NCBI RefSeq assembly: GCF_011074885.1
Contig: NC_054689.1
Location: 2,356,001 to 2,420,000, forward strand
DNA: 64,000 nucleotides
Origin: Brettanomyces bruxellensis
Taxonomy: Eukaryota > Ascomycota > Pichiomycetes > Pichiales > Pichiaceae
Reading direction: 5' to 3'
The translations under genes were made by a program, and so were the position numbers. The notes below the pieces were generated by a model. That model was not told where the DNA came from and ran no database searches. It saw only the letters and a list, made by a program, of their open reading frames with translations. Shown in pieces: positions 1-10,410 of this stretch (the first letter of the stretch is position 1; every line of letters begins with the position of its first letter).

Positions 1-55
1 ATTAAACTCGTCATTTCACAAACGATCAAACAAACTCACAAACTTGTTTTACAGA

Positions 56-1879
56 ATGACTCTAGTGGGAAACTTGTTCGCAGGACGAAGTTCTGAAAAG
101 GAATCCAACTATGTTGATGAGCTTTCGAGAGATGTTGAAAACTTAAGATTTGGACCACTTGATCCTTCTACTCCTTCCAGAAGTCCATATAAGAATGAAG
201 ATGATAATCATGCCAATGACAGCTCGTTCATGTCGATATGCAGCTCTCCAGCGAGCAACAGATCATCTCCAAAACATCACACAGCATTCAATAAAGAGAA
301 TGCTATTCCATCCAGTCCAAATAGGAAGAGTTTGATACCGGAACTTCCAAGATTGACACATCAACATAACAAGTTCAACTCTCCGGAAAGGAAGAAGCTT
401 GACAAGGTGTTTTTCAGCAAGAAGAACTCGCCAAAGACAAAGAGGCTTGTTACATTATGCCAGATGTACTTCTTAGACTATTACTGCGATCTGTTTGACT
501 ATGTTATTGGAAGGAGAGAGAGAATTACACAAGTTGAAGGTGCTCTGGGCGACATTGCGGAACCACAGAGATCGTTGCAATGGAAAAACTATATTGGCCG
601 TGAGAGGGCATTCTTACGCAAGAAGAGAACGAAACCAAGAAACAGAGACTTCCACATTATGACACAGGTTGGTCAAGGTGGATATGGACAGGTGTTTTTG
701 GCAAAAAAGAAGGACACGAAGGAATTGTGCGCTTTGAAAGTTCTGAACAAAAGACTCCTGTCGAGAACGGACGAGACAAGACACGTGTTAACTGAGCGTG
801 ACATTCTTACAAACACTCGCTCTGTTTGGTTGGTGAAGCTTTTCTATGCTTTCCAAGATAAGGAAAACCTATACATGGCAATGGAGTTTGTTCCTGGCGG
901 TGACTTCCGTACATTGCTCAACAATGCTGGATATCTCATACCGCAGCATGCCCGTTTCTACATCAGTGAAATGTTTGCTGCAGTGAATGCTTTACATCAG
1001 TTGGGATACACGCACAGAGACTTGAAGCCAGAGAATTTCTTAATTGATGCAAAGGGCCACATCAAGTTGACTGACTTTGGTTTGGCAGCAGGTTCTGTAT
1101 GTGCCGACAGAATAGAAAGCATGAAAATGAGGTTGAACCAAGTCAAAGACCTGCAGTATTTACCGAGGGAACGCAGCGTGAAGGAAAGACAAGAGCAGTA
1201 CAGATCTTTGAGAGCCAGAGATATCCACTATGCAAATTCCATAGTAGGATCTCCAGACTACATGGCTCTTGAAGTGCTGGAAGGAAAACCCTATGACTAC
1301 ACTGTTGACTACTGGTCCTTGGGTTGCATGCTTTTTGAAGCTTTGGTTGGATACACCCCTTTTTCGGGAAGAAATTCTAACGAGACATACTCCAACTTGA
1401 AACATTGGAGATCTGTTCTTCGTAGGCCAAGGTATGAAGATAACAGATACGTGTTTAGCGATAGAACATGGGACTTGATCACACATTTAATAGCCTCGCC
1501 TAATACTAGGTTGAGAACTTTCAAGCAGGTGATGGCGATGCCATACTTTTCGGAAGTGGACTGGTCAACTCTTAGAGAAAGAATTCCACCATTTACGCCA
1601 CAGCTTGATAGTGATGAGGATGCTGGCTACTTTGATGACTTCACAAATGAGGGTGATATGGCCAAGTATAAGGATGTTATGGCCAAGAGAGAAAAGGATG
1701 AAAGACTGGCAAGAAATACAACAATTAACGATCAGAAGAATTTCGTTGGTTTTACGTTCAAGCATAAAGATAATCCAAGCTCGAATCCAAACAAGATTTT
1801 GTCCCCAATTATGCTTAATGGCAGAGATTACCAGGCCGAAATTGGTCGCTATAATGAACCTTTTGGTACGTTGTATTGA
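56..1879 (+). CDS. DBF2: Dbf2/Dbf20-type NDR protein kinase of the mitotic exit network
   Basis: This is a serine/threonine kinase of the NDR/LATS family which, with Mob1, drives mitotic exit and cytokinesis. The 607-aa product (S. cerevisiae Dbf2 is 572 aa) has a Ser/Pro-rich N-terminus, then the Mob1-binding region with 'CQMYFLDYYCDLFDYV'. The kinase domain begins near residue 200 with the glycine loop GQGGYG (206-211), catalytic K228, HRDLKPEN (D322) and DFG (D340). The activation segment is long, as in this family, and ends in 'YANSIVGSPDYMALE'. A C-terminal hydrophobic motif 'FVGFTF' follows. I chose the ATG at 56: the frame is open 12 nt further upstream but only through a TTG. The promoter lies outside the window. 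Just before the ATG is 'ttttacag', which could be a 3' splice site of an intron beginning off the window; this cannot be judged here. Its paralogue status (DBF2 or DBF20) cannot be told from one copy. Confidence 0.95.
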   Translation: MTLVGNLFAGRSSEKESNYVDELSRDVENLRFGPLDPSTPSRSPYKNEDDNHANDSSFMSICSSPASNRSSPKHHTAFNKENAIPSSPNRKSLIPELPRLTHQHNKFNSPERKKLDKVFFSKKNSPKTKRLVTLCQMYFLDYYCDLFDYVIGRRERITQVEGALGDIAEPQRSLQWKNYIGRERAFLRKKRTKPRNRDFHIMTQVGQGGYGQVFLAKKKDTKELCALKVLNKRLLSRTDETRHVLTERDILTNTRSVWLVKLFYAFQDKENLYMAMEFVPGGDFRTLLNNAGYLIPQHARFYISEMFAAVNALHQLGYTHRDLKPENFLIDAKGHIKLTDFGLAAGSVCADRIESMKMRLNQVKDLQYLPRERSVKERQEQYRSLRARDIHYANSIVGSPDYMALEVLEGKPYDYTVDYWSLGCMLFEALVGYTPFSGRNSNETYSNLKHWRSVLRRPRYEDNRYVFSDRTWDLITHLIASPNTRLRTFKQVMAMPYFSEVDWSTLRERIPPFTPQLDSDEDAGYFDDFTNEGDMAKYKDVMAKREKDERLARNTTINDQKNFVGFTFKHKDNPSSNPNKILSPIMLNGRDYQAEIGRYNEPFGTLY

Positions 1880-2244
1880 GATTGTTTTTTTGGTGCTTGT
1901 CAAATGTACCGAGAACTAGAAAGAGACGGGTGTTAAATCTTACCATTAATACACTTGGGTGTACGACTTGGTGTTTTTACTGTTGTGAATCCATCTTATC
2001 TGACTCTTATTTTATTTGTTTACTTATTTTTTTTTAATACATACACAATGAAGACTATTAGACATTGACTGGGTAACGAGTTTGAAGTATTGCGGATTTT
2101 CCAGTGCACTTGACCTATCATTTTTTTATATATTTATTTATTTTTTTTTCTTTCTTTTCCCTACTAAGCCAGACTAATATATAGACCTTAACCATTCATA
2201 TACAGCACATTTTTATTGAAGAAGACAATAACAAACATTGGTCC
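1880..2244. other. DBF2-DRN1 intergenic region
   Basis: This 365-bp spacer between two plus-strand genes holds the DBF2 3' end and the DRN1 promoter. It contains several T-rich runs and an AT-rich 'tatatatttatttat' stretch near 2130. I see no gene in it. Confidence 0.6.
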
Positions 2245-3840
2245 ATGTGCAAAGACAAAGTAAAGTGGTAAGTGCTGCTGTTGTATTATGATTTCTCGTG
2301 TTCTTCTGCTAACAAATCAAACACGTATTCTAGTTTGGTTCTTAATCCATCTCCAGACTTACTGGACAAAGACATCAAGATTTGCAACATATTAGAAAAG
2401 AAAAATGGACATTTTGCAGTGAAGCTGATGCTAGGAGATCTGGTTAAGCTGGATGATCAACAATTTCCAGAAATTGAAACCAAGGCCGACCAACCTATCT
2501 ATTTTACAGAAGGGGTTCATGAGGCTTCAAAAATCGAGACAAACACTTTGGGACTTGACTTTCTTGGACGCATCGGCATTAAACAGGATGCCAGCGGTTT
2601 GAAAATAGGATATATTACTGGAGCATTACAAAATTTAGAGGTTGAGGATATTAAAAGCAAGCTGAGTGTAGGACAAAATCCATATGTTGATATATTGATA
2701 ACGTATCAGTGGCCCAAACTTATATCGGATGAAGAAAAACTTACAACGGTGGGTTCAAAAAAGCTAGATTTTGTACTTGATATGCTTAAACCACGATACT
2801 GGTTTGCGGTTGGAAATGAAATGGGCAGATTTTACGAAAGATTACCATTTCAATGGGAAGAAGGAAGAGTTACCAGATTCATCAGCTTAGGCAAACATGG
2901 ATCAAAAGGCAAGTGGCTATATGCTTTCAGCATTTCGTTAAATCCGGTCGATGATGTTAAATCCGTATCAGAATTTGGTACGAAACCAAAGCCGGTTGAA
3001 ACTCATTTAACACAGAAAAGAGGGAGAGATGACGCAGAAAATTATTCGGAGAAGTACCGAAAGAACTATGAAAAGCGACAAAAGCCTGCAGTCACCCCAG
3101 ATACATGCTTTTTCTGCTTGTCGAATCCTAAAATCGAACTCCACATGATCATTTCTATAGGTAAGACATGCTATATGACAGTTGCAAAGGGTCCTTTGAC
3201 TTATAGATCTGGACCGTTGGGATTTTCAGGTCACGGATTAATAATTCCAATTGATCATTGTGCGACACTTCTTAAGTACAAAAAGAACGAAAATCAGGAT
3301 TGTCCGGTTCAGGAGACTAATTTGTATAAGGAAATGGAACTGTATCAGAAATCTATAGGTAACATGTTCCTTTCCTTGGGAAAGTATGCCACTGTTTTTT
3401 GGGAGATCTCAAGAACTCGTGGTGTTCACTTTCATAAGCAGTTTGTACCAATACCGGTTGAGCTATGTGGAAAGTTTGAGGAAACAATGAAGAAGCAGAT
3501 TGACTTTGCATCACAAAAATATGGATCCAAGTTGTCATACAGAAAACTGACAGATGCTGATGGTGATAAAACACTTATCAACGTGATTAACCATTCAGAC
3601 TACATGCTCCTATCCTTAAGAGAATCTGAGCAGAAAACAACTAAATACTTGTTTCAGTTGTCTGATCAGGATTCTAGAATCGATCTTCAGTTTCCTCGAA
3701 AAGTTATTGCGTTCTTACTTAATCTTGGTAACCGAATACATTGGGATAGATGCAAGGAGAGCATTTCCGAGGAAACGGAACAAAGGGATACATTCCAGAG
3801 TAAGTTCAGACCGTTCGATTTTACTCTGGCCAAAAAGTAA
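2245..3840 (+). CDS. DRN1: Drn1/Cwf19-like lariat-debranching cofactor (two exons)
   Basis: Cwf19L/Drn1 proteins bind the debranching enzyme Dbr1 and help turn over excised intron lariats. The gene reads as join(2245..2267, 2334..3840), giving 509 aa, almost the same as S. cerevisiae Drn1 (507 aa). The open frame of exon 2 alone has no good ATG: it starts at GTG just after a TAA. Adding the 23-nt exon 1 supplies the ATG and completes the first beta strand, joining 'MCKDKVKC' to 'LVLNPSP', as in the N-terminal metallophosphatase-like domain of Cwf19L1. The C-terminal half has the two CwfJ domains: 'CFFCLSNP...H' (HIT-like, around residue 260) and the last segment with 'LLNLGNRIHWDRC' and 'FRPFDFT'. 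The domain match is strong; the exon 1 model rests on splice signals and reading frame. Confidence 0.88.
2268..2333 (+). other. Spliceosomal intron of DRN1 (66 nt)
   Basis: The 5' splice site is GTAAGT (2268-2273), the branch point is TGCTAAC (2307-2313) and the 3' site is TTCTAG ending at 2333. The length is a multiple of three, but the in-frame TAA created at the 5' site means retention would stop translation after eight codons. Confidence 0.85.
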
Positions 3841-4118
3841 AAATTGGACATGCGTTTTAATTCCGCATATAGGCAGATATGATGATCTAGAGAAGACTTG
3901 AGATTCTGCTATGTACAGTAAGTTTATAGACAATCGATGTAAATTTCAGAAGTTGAAAAAAAAAAAAAAAAGATAAAGAGATAGATTAATCTAAACGCGA
4001 AAATAACAAGGACTCTTCTAAGTAGTATATTTATATGATTGGTTTGACTATATCATACATCCCACTATAAAGTTAATTGAATGTACAAGAAGAACGTGTT
4101 AATGATAATATAGTATCA

Positions 4119-7100
4119 ATGACAACAGAAAATCAAGGGGTACGGCATTTTCAGGAACTTCTAAATCGATTGTATCATTTCTCTACTCTTACAACAAACA
4201 CACTTACTTTGGAAGACTTAGAACAAGTAAGAAGATGCTGGGAAGAGGTGTTCTTTACTAAAAAATCAGCATTTAATGATGACAAGTATGAAGACTTTCA
4301 ATTTGTCGTTAATTGGTTTGACGATACCGCTGAGCCCAAAACCTATCATGGTTTAAGAAGTGTTTCCGAGACATTAGACACAAATAATGAAATGTTACCC
4401 GCATCTTCCACACCATCTGTCGATTCTAGCCCCTCTTTAGTGCCGGAACGTATTCTAAAGGATATTCAACAGTGCGTTGGTGATGATACAAAGATTAAAA
4501 GTCTCCTAGAAGAGATGGATACGTGTATTTCAAATGATAACATTTTGGAGACGGCTGAAGCTACAGGCACGTTGACAGACACAAATGAATCATCATCAAC
4601 CGATGTTTCCTGTAAAATTTCACTCACAAACAAAATACGAACGTTACTGGATGAGCATTCAGATCTGGTATCAGCTATATCCACGCAATCAGATCTTACC
4701 GAACGCGTTTATAAATGGTATTACAATGACATGTATTATAGGGAAAAAGAGACATCTGCAAACGAGATTTCATATGATGAAGAGTTTCGACATATGTATA
4801 TATATGGGTTTACAACCCTTTTGGCATCTTTGGACACTTCTGATACAGGCAAAATGCAGAAACTTAAGATACGAAGAGCTTCGAAGAGTATGGTGGAAAG
4901 CTTTCTTAGTCGTGTCAATGTTCTTTTACTCTACGATCTCCATGCAATCCATGAGTTTCATCAAAAGGTTTGGGGTGTGGTGAAATTCTGCTTCAGAAAT
5001 AACGAGGATTGTGATGAAATATGCAGTGAGATTGAAAATTATAGTGTGTTGAACCCGATATTTTCCATATTGAAGCCCCTTGTTCGGCAACTTCTAGACG
5101 AGGAATCTCGTAGTTATGATTCGAGCTCCATAGAGAATTCACAATCGGGAAAGGAAAACACGAGACAAATTTCAATTCGGCAGCCTACGGTCACAGATGA
5201 TTATAACATCCCACGTTTAGAAGCACCAATAAATAAAAATATTGAAGTGATACCAGTGAAAAAGCTTATATTTCTCATAGAAAAGGCTATTAATCTTTCA
5301 AATGAAACAATAGGAAGTCTTCGAAGACTACCAAAACTTGTGAAGATCTACGCTTCGCTTCTTGTGGAAGAGGATATGCAACCAGAAATGGATCCGTTTT
5401 ATTGTAATATCAGTAAGTTTGCTGATCAATGGGTGAACGGAGAGATCACTGCTGTCGAATTTTATTCCGAGCTTTATTCATTTTCGTTGATCCCACTATC
5501 CAGGGATTCAGATGATGCTTCATTAAATAATATGCAGTTGCGATTAGCTTATATGCTATCTGGAAGAGAGCTTTATTTGGAAAGACAGTACTTCATAAAG
5601 CTCATAGATGCATATAGCAGTCTCAAGAATGTTTGCACTACACCAGATAAAGCAAATTTGTATGTGGGACCGATACTTAAGACATGGCATGCGGAAACTG
5701 TAAAATATGCAAATTTGGCGGCCCAAGGTAATAAAGCTTTGCAGAAATTACAAGAAAGGACGGCCTTTAGTGTGTGGAAACAGAAATATGAATATATTTT
5801 GACGCTCAGAAGTAAAGCAGATTCTAAAATGTTAAAACACTGGTTTTGTGCTTGGAAAGCAAGATATAGTACCTTGACAACAGAATTGGACAACAGGTTG
5901 CAAAAGTTTGAGCATTCACATCTTGAGAGGAAATATTTTAACACATTGGTTCTTGACTATCGTTTCCGAAAATGGGAAATGAAGAATTCAGGGGATATGT
6001 TTGCCGTGAAGCAAGCCTTTAATGAATGGAGAAGCCAAGCCGACAACTACAAAAGTTTATTGAAACAGGCAAAGGATAGAAATGATAAATTTTTGGAGAC
6101 GTTTGTATGGGTTTGCTGGAAGCATCGTTCGTTAGGGAAATTTAGAATTGATACTTTATTGGCCGATACCGAGAAACAGTACACTTCGGCAAGATATTTA
6201 AATATTTGGAAGCGGCAACTACATTACGAAAGAGTAAAAAAGGAGGTTGAAGAGCACAACAAAGTATGCATGGAGAAATATGCCTTTAATCAGTGGCAGG
6301 ACATATACAAGTTACATATGCGTTCTTTAGAATTACGACATAGAACATCATTGAGGAAGCTCAAAACATTTTTTGCCTTTTGGAAAAATGCCCACAAAAT
6401 GAGGCAGCTTGCAGATGAAAAGCACCGCGCTTTTGTCACAAAGCATTGCTTTGAGACGTGGCTTCTAGAGTTGCATTTTGTTTATTCTTTGTCGAATGCA
6501 AACGTCCATATTGCTCAAAGCATGCTTGATCGATGGCGGTTAGAAGCTCGTGGAAGAAAGTTCCAGAAGCAGTCAGAAACAAAGATGGTGGTTATATTTT
6601 TTAACCTTTGGAAGTCGAAATATGACAACGTGAAGAAGCTAAATGGCATTTTTTCCGGACGGGTCCAAGAATTGCAAGTTAGTATTTATTTTGAGTTTTG
6701 GAGACGGTTTACCGAAACTCAGACTGCAAAGAGGGAAAAGTTCGAGGAATCAGTAAAAGTAATTAGAGAGAATCGTGAAAACTCTCTTCTTAGAAGAATG
6801 CTTTCCACTTGGAGACGTAATTTGATGCTGAGGGAGCGGGAGGCAGAAGTGGAAACAGAAAAATTGCATGAATTCGAACGTGAGCGGGTATTGAGACCAG
6901 AATTCCACAAATGGCTAAAGAGGTGCGTAGATATCCGAAGAAATGAATCTTCAGCAGATATGTTTTATGACAATCTGCTTAAATTGAAATACATGCTGAA
7001 GCTTTTGAATGGATACGATCATAATCTGCAGTTGATGGAACTGTATCAGAACCACAGCAACCTGAAGGATTTGGAGCTTCTTAAAAGAGTGATGTCACAG

Positions 7101-7748
7101 ATCTCGTTAAAGATGATAAAATACCGGACAGATTATCGGAATGCAGACTTGTTCAAGGCCAGATGGGCCAAGATATCAAAAGATGCGTTTTTTGGAATCT
7201 GGAAGATGAAATTTGATGCCAGGAAATCGGCCAGAAAGCAAAAGAAGAAAGAACAGCAGCTACAACAACACCAGGAAGACTTAAGTGGGGATGCCTTTAA
7301 CAGAACCTTGACATCAATGAATTCATACGAATCCTTACGAAATCCCTACATTGATACTACCGACACAATGTATTCGGATAGTCGACTGTCATCACCTCTG
7401 ACGGAGAGAACTACTGGAACAACTGCAACAAAGCTGACTTCCTGGAAAACAAGCTCTACAGCCGATCTTCTGCAAGTACCAAACCTTGCACCGGACTCAC
7501 CAACATCATTTTCTAGAATATCACCACCTAAAATTTTCAGAACACCGATGCGGAAGGTGAACATGTCCTTGTCGAGCTCTGCAAAAAGAGTTAGAAGGTT
7601 CAACTTGGAGCAACGAGTGAACCACTACAGACAGGCCAAGAAGTCGCCGGAAAAAGGAGAGATACTAAGAAGTTCCGAGGATTCAACGGCTCCTCCAACC
7701 CCTACAAAGCCATCTCGAATTGCGATGTTGGAGCACCAGAGGAGATGA
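4119..7748 (+). CDS. SFI1: Sfi1-like centrin-binding spindle pole body protein
   Basis: Sfi1 forms long alpha-helical rods coated with centrin (Cdc31) in the half-bridge of the spindle pole body and is needed for its duplication. The 1209-aa product has a helical N-terminal part, then from about residue 545 to 1030 many spaced tryptophan repeats of the Sfi1 type, for example 'FSVWKQKY', 'HWFCAWKARY', 'FRKWEM', 'FNEWRSQ', 'LNIWKRQL', 'FNQWQDIY', 'FFAFWKNA' and 'FNLWKSKY'. The C-terminus is Ser/Thr/Pro-rich with SP/TP sites, as expected for a Cdk-regulated tail. It is longer than the 946-aa S. cerevisiae protein. The open frame extends 42 nt upstream to a TTG, so I take the first ATG at 4119. 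The family call rests on the repeat pattern; fine orthology was not tested. Confidence 0.88.
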   Translation: MTTENQGVRHFQELLNRLYHFSTLTTNTLTLEDLEQVRRCWEEVFFTKKSAFNDDKYEDFQFVVNWFDDTAEPKTYHGLRSVSETLDTNNEMLPASSTPSVDSSPSLVPERILKDIQQCVGDDTKIKSLLEEMDTCISNDNILETAEATGTLTDTNESSSTDVSCKISLTNKIRTLLDEHSDLVSAISTQSDLTERVYKWYYNDMYYREKETSANEISYDEEFRHMYIYGFTTLLASLDTSDTGKMQKLKIRRASKSMVESFLSRVNVLLLYDLHAIHEFHQKVWGVVKFCFRNNEDCDEICSEIENYSVLNPIFSILKPLVRQLLDEESRSYDSSSIENSQSGKENTRQISIRQPTVTDDYNIPRLEAPINKNIEVIPVKKLIFLIEKAINLSNETIGSLRRLPKLVKIYASLLVEEDMQPEMDPFYCNISKFADQWVNGEITAVEFYSELYSFSLIPLSRDSDDASLNNMQLRLAYMLSGRELYLERQYFIKLIDAYSSLKNVCTTPDKANLYVGPILKTWHAETVKYANLAAQGNKALQKLQERTAFSVWKQKYEYILTLRSKADSKMLKHWFCAWKARYSTLTTELDNRLQKFEHSHLERKYFNTLVLDYRFRKWEMKNSGDMFAVKQAFNEWRSQADNYKSLLKQAKDRNDKFLETFVWVCWKHRSLGKFRIDTLLADTEKQYTSARYLNIWKRQLHYERVKKEVEEHNKVCMEKYAFNQWQDIYKLHMRSLELRHRTSLRKLKTFFAFWKNAHKMRQLADEKHRAFVTKHCFETWLLELHFVYSLSNANVHIAQSMLDRWRLEARGRKFQKQSETKMVVIFFNLWKSKYDNVKKLNGIFSGRVQELQVSIYFEFWRRFTETQTAKREKFEESVKVIRENRENSLLRRMLSTWRRNLMLREREAEVETEKLHEFERERVLRPEFHKWLKRCVDIRRNESSADMFYDNLLKLKYMLKLLNGYDHNLQLMELYQNHSNLKDLELLKRVMSQISLKMIKYRTDYRNADLFKARWAKISKDAFFGIWKMKFDARKSARKQKKKEQQLQQHQEDLSGDAFNRTLTSMNSYESLRNPYIDTTDTMYSDSRLSSPLTERTTGTTATKLTSWKTSSTADLLQVPNLAPDSPTSFSRISPPKIFRTPMRKVNMSLSSSAKRVRRFNLEQRVNHYRQAKKSPEKGEILRSSEDSTAPPTPTKPSRIAMLEHQRR

Positions 7749-7770
7749 GGTGTGGGCAGTGTATTAAACC

Positions 7771-7911
7771 GAATGTACTTTTAGCAAGTAGCATGTATAT
7801 TAGGTCTGTGAATGTACTTTTAGCAACTAGAGTGTATATTAAGTCTGCGAATGTACTTTTAGAATGTATATTAAGTCTACAAATGTACTTTTAGCAACTA
7901 CTATGCATATT
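7771..7911 (+). repeat. 39-bp tandem repeat downstream of SFI1
   Basis: About 3.5 copies of a 39-bp unit begin with GAATGTACTTTTAG: 7771-7809, 7810-7848, a shortened copy 7849-7880 and a partial copy 7881-7911. They start 22 bp after the SFI1 stop codon, so they probably lie in its 3' UTR or in the terminator shared with the convergent eIF3d gene. Each unit carries a TGTATATTA-like element, resembling yeast 3'-end efficiency elements. Confidence 0.85.
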
Positions 7912-8071
7912 TTCAACCACTACGGCATAAAGAAATTGCATCAATAGAGGGAGTGAAAATGGAGAGTAGCAGTGATAATACCAGGCAAGCAAATGTACAA
8001 AAGAGAAAACAGAAATCAAATTAAATCAATATAGATGTTTGCATGATATAAAAAAGGTACAGTAAGTGGAA

Positions 8072-9754
8072 CTAATCCTCAAAGGCATCAAGTGGAAGTC
8101 TGTAAATACTGAGCTTAGGAATACCAGGGGCCCTGAAAATGAGGAATTTGTAATCTCCATCGCCACCCTCATGATCAATAATGTCAATCAAGGACTTTAT
8201 GATACCCCAGCCGTTGCCCATGGAGAGTCTTATCTGGGCAGAGAGAACTGCAGGTGCAAAGGTGAGAGCACCAACAACAACGTGCTTTGTGTTGTTTGTA
8301 GGGATCTTTCTGGAGACGAAACCAATCTTCAAAGCATCCAAGTCTCCAAGCATTGCCTGGGCGGTCCAGCGGGCTATTCTGTTGTTGTTCTTCTTCAACT
8401 CACTGGCAAAGATAACACCTCTCGAACCGGTAACCAGCTTGGTCTTCCAGTCATCCGATGCACTTGGGTTATACTGGGTCAAAGCATTGACAGAAACAAG
8501 CTTGTCTCCTGCCTGATACGCGTCTGCCTGCGATCTCACAAACACATTAAGTGGATGCTCGTCGTCACCAGTTGGAAGACTGTATTTGACATACTTGTAG
8601 CCTGTGTTGAATGAGGCCTCGGACTTAGGCTCAAATGGAGTTTCAGAGTGCTCCAATTCGTGCGTGGCAGTCGTTATGGAGCTTGCTATAAATGATCTGT
8701 TCACGGCAGTGGCTTCCTCAGATAGGTTTGTGGCACTGTCAATGCTGTCCTTCTTTTCATCTGTAGGAGGTGTCTGCGAGTTCTCATCAACTTCAATTCT
8801 GTCCGTTCCGGCCCTACGATCGAAATAGATCGAACCGTTACGTTTCGTGACGATTATATCCCAAGAGTATGCCGATCTGACGGCACACATCAACTGGGCA
8901 AGAACAGAATCGGTGGCAAACACGCCTCCTTCCTCCTGAGAGGCCAACTTCTGCAAAACCGGGTCCTTGGTGGCCGGATGGTGAGGTGTTGATCTCTTGC
9001 TCTGTTTCATTGGCTCCGGTCTGAACAACTCGAACTTCTTGTTGTACACGTTCAACGTACCATATGTGGAAATGGTCTCGGCAGCCTTCTTGACGATCAA
9101 GTTCAACTTTGTCAGCTTATTAAGCTCAATTTCCGACACAAGTGGCCAATCAGACTCAACCTTGACCGAAGGACTTCTGTCCTTGTTCTGCTCCTCCCGA
9201 TTGTAGTATCTACTTGCGTATCTGCTGTTGTTGTACCTGCCACGACCACCCCATCTAGAATTGCCCCTATTGTTCCAGTTGTTTCCACCTCTGCCGTTTC
9301 CTGATCTTCCGTCATAACGTTCATTTCTACCGTTATCTCTCCATCCGTTTCCAGCTGCACCGCCTCCTCTGGCTCTTCCACCCCGGCCTCCATTGTCTGC
9401 ACGGCCACCCCTCATCTGTCCTCTTCTTCCTCCACGAAGAACCGTTTGCTTGCTCTCTGGTTGAGTGTTGGTATCCACAATCGAGAAATCCTCCTCGTTG
9501 GCTTCAGCACCGAATAGCTTGGCTGCTGAAGCTCCATAGGCGTGGTATTGGTCTCTGCGTCTTTCCTGGTATCTTCTTGGCAAATCTTCCTCTTTGGCTT
9601 GTTGCCAGTCTGCGACCTTTCCAAGTTTATCCGTCTTGGAAAATGGTGCGTATGGCACATCATTAAACTGGAAGGTCACTGGAACCTTATCTGAAGGTCC
9701 CCATGGATCGGCCGTTCCAGGAAGCTCTGAGAAATCAAACGATAGTTTACCCAT
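8072..9754 (-). CDS. Translation initiation factor eIF3 subunit d
   Basis: eIF3d (Moe1 in fission yeast) is a non-core subunit of eIF3; in animals it can bind the mRNA cap. The 560-aa protein starts with the family's N-terminus, including 'ADPWGPSD' and 'FNDVPYAPFSKTDKLGK'. A basic Arg/Gly-rich segment follows (roughly residues 105-185, many RGG and GGR). The folded domain then begins around 'PLVSEIELNKLTKLNL' and runs through 'CAVRSAYSWDIIV', 'SIYFDRR' and 'GVIFASELKKNNNRIARWTAQAMLG'. The length is close to the usual eIF3d length. The ATG is at 9754-9752. S. cerevisiae lacks this subunit, so it is a lineage marker. It is divergent with PRE3 across a 656-bp spacer and convergent with SFI1. 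Confidence 0.95.
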   Translation of the reverse strand: MGKLSFDFSELPGTADPWGPSDKVPVTFQFNDVPYAPFSKTDKLGKVADWQQAKEEDLPRRYQERRRDQYHAYGASAAKLFGAEANEEDFSIVDTNTQPESKQTVLRGGRRGQMRGGRADNGGRGGRARGGGAAGNGWRDNGRNERYDGRSGNGRGGNNWNNRGNSRWGGRGRYNNSRYASRYYNREEQNKDRSPSVKVESDWPLVSEIELNKLTKLNLIVKKAAETISTYGTLNVYNKKFELFRPEPMKQSKRSTPHHPATKDPVLQKLASQEEGGVFATDSVLAQLMCAVRSAYSWDIIVTKRNGSIYFDRRAGTDRIEVDENSQTPPTDEKKDSIDSATNLSEEATAVNRSFIASSITTATHELEHSETPFEPKSEASFNTGYKYVKYSLPTGDDEHPLNVFVRSQADAYQAGDKLVSVNALTQYNPSASDDWKTKLVTGSRGVIFASELKKNNNRIARWTAQAMLGDLDALKIGFVSRKIPTNNTKHVVVGALTFAPAVLSAQIRLSMGNGWGIIKSLIDIIDHEGGDGDYKFLIFRAPGIPKLSIYRLPLDAFED

Positions 9755-10410
9755 TTCCTAATTCAATAAACTCCTTTGGGTTGTGCTTTGATGGACTCCT
9801 TTAAAATCGGACAGGTCTTAATAGACTCTTTGGCCAACCTGATAGGGCCATTTGTCGCTCGTTTTTTTTTTCTCTTTTTCACCTCTCTGCCCTGCTTGAA
9901 TTTTTCAACCGTGAATCGCGAAAATTTTTCTACCTATGAGAAAATACTGGTGGCCAGGCCACACTGGAAATTATACAGTAACTACATCCGTACACTTACT
10001 ACATATTGCTGATGTTTTTTCCGCCGACTTTTTTTTTGCCACTGTAAGGTAAGCTGAGGAAAGAGAAGGGACACTGGGAATTGTGCAAAATAAGAGAGGC
10101 AACATCTACCAATTTGAAGCAACCTCCCAAAGACAATATTTTCAGTCATATCTTTTTCAGATAATCTCACAATTGCAATTACCATATATCAGTCGTCAAC
10201 TCGGTAAAGGTGAACTCTTTTAGTGATCAGTGATTTTAGCTTCTTTATTAACTTTCAGAACTCGATAAAGTGCGATCTATATTCTTTCAAGCGATTGCTA
10301 TAGGAACACTCAATTTATTGCATAGACACACCACAACAGGCAAAAGATTCTTCTGAATTGAGATCTCATAACACATTCGAGCTAAATTGAGAACATTGAA
10401 ATAGCACATT
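9755..10410. other. Divergent promoter region eIF3d / PRE3
   Basis: This 656-bp spacer serves both genes. It holds T-rich runs and one PACE-like site (listed separately). I see no gene inside. Confidence 0.6.
10035..10043 (-). promoter_or_regulatory. PACE-like (Rpn4) site upstream of PRE3
   Basis: TTTGCCACT on the plus strand reads AGTGGCAAA on the minus strand, one base from the proteasome-associated control element GGTGGCAAA bound by Rpn4. It lies about 370 bp upstream of a proteasome gene. The distance is on the long side and a single 9-mer can occur by chance. Confidence 0.45.

Noticed and set aside
1277..1279. Possible CTG-to-serine recoding.
   Set aside because: CTG stands at conserved leucines in DBF2 (here) and DNM1 (14415-14417), so the standard reading as leucine is supported.
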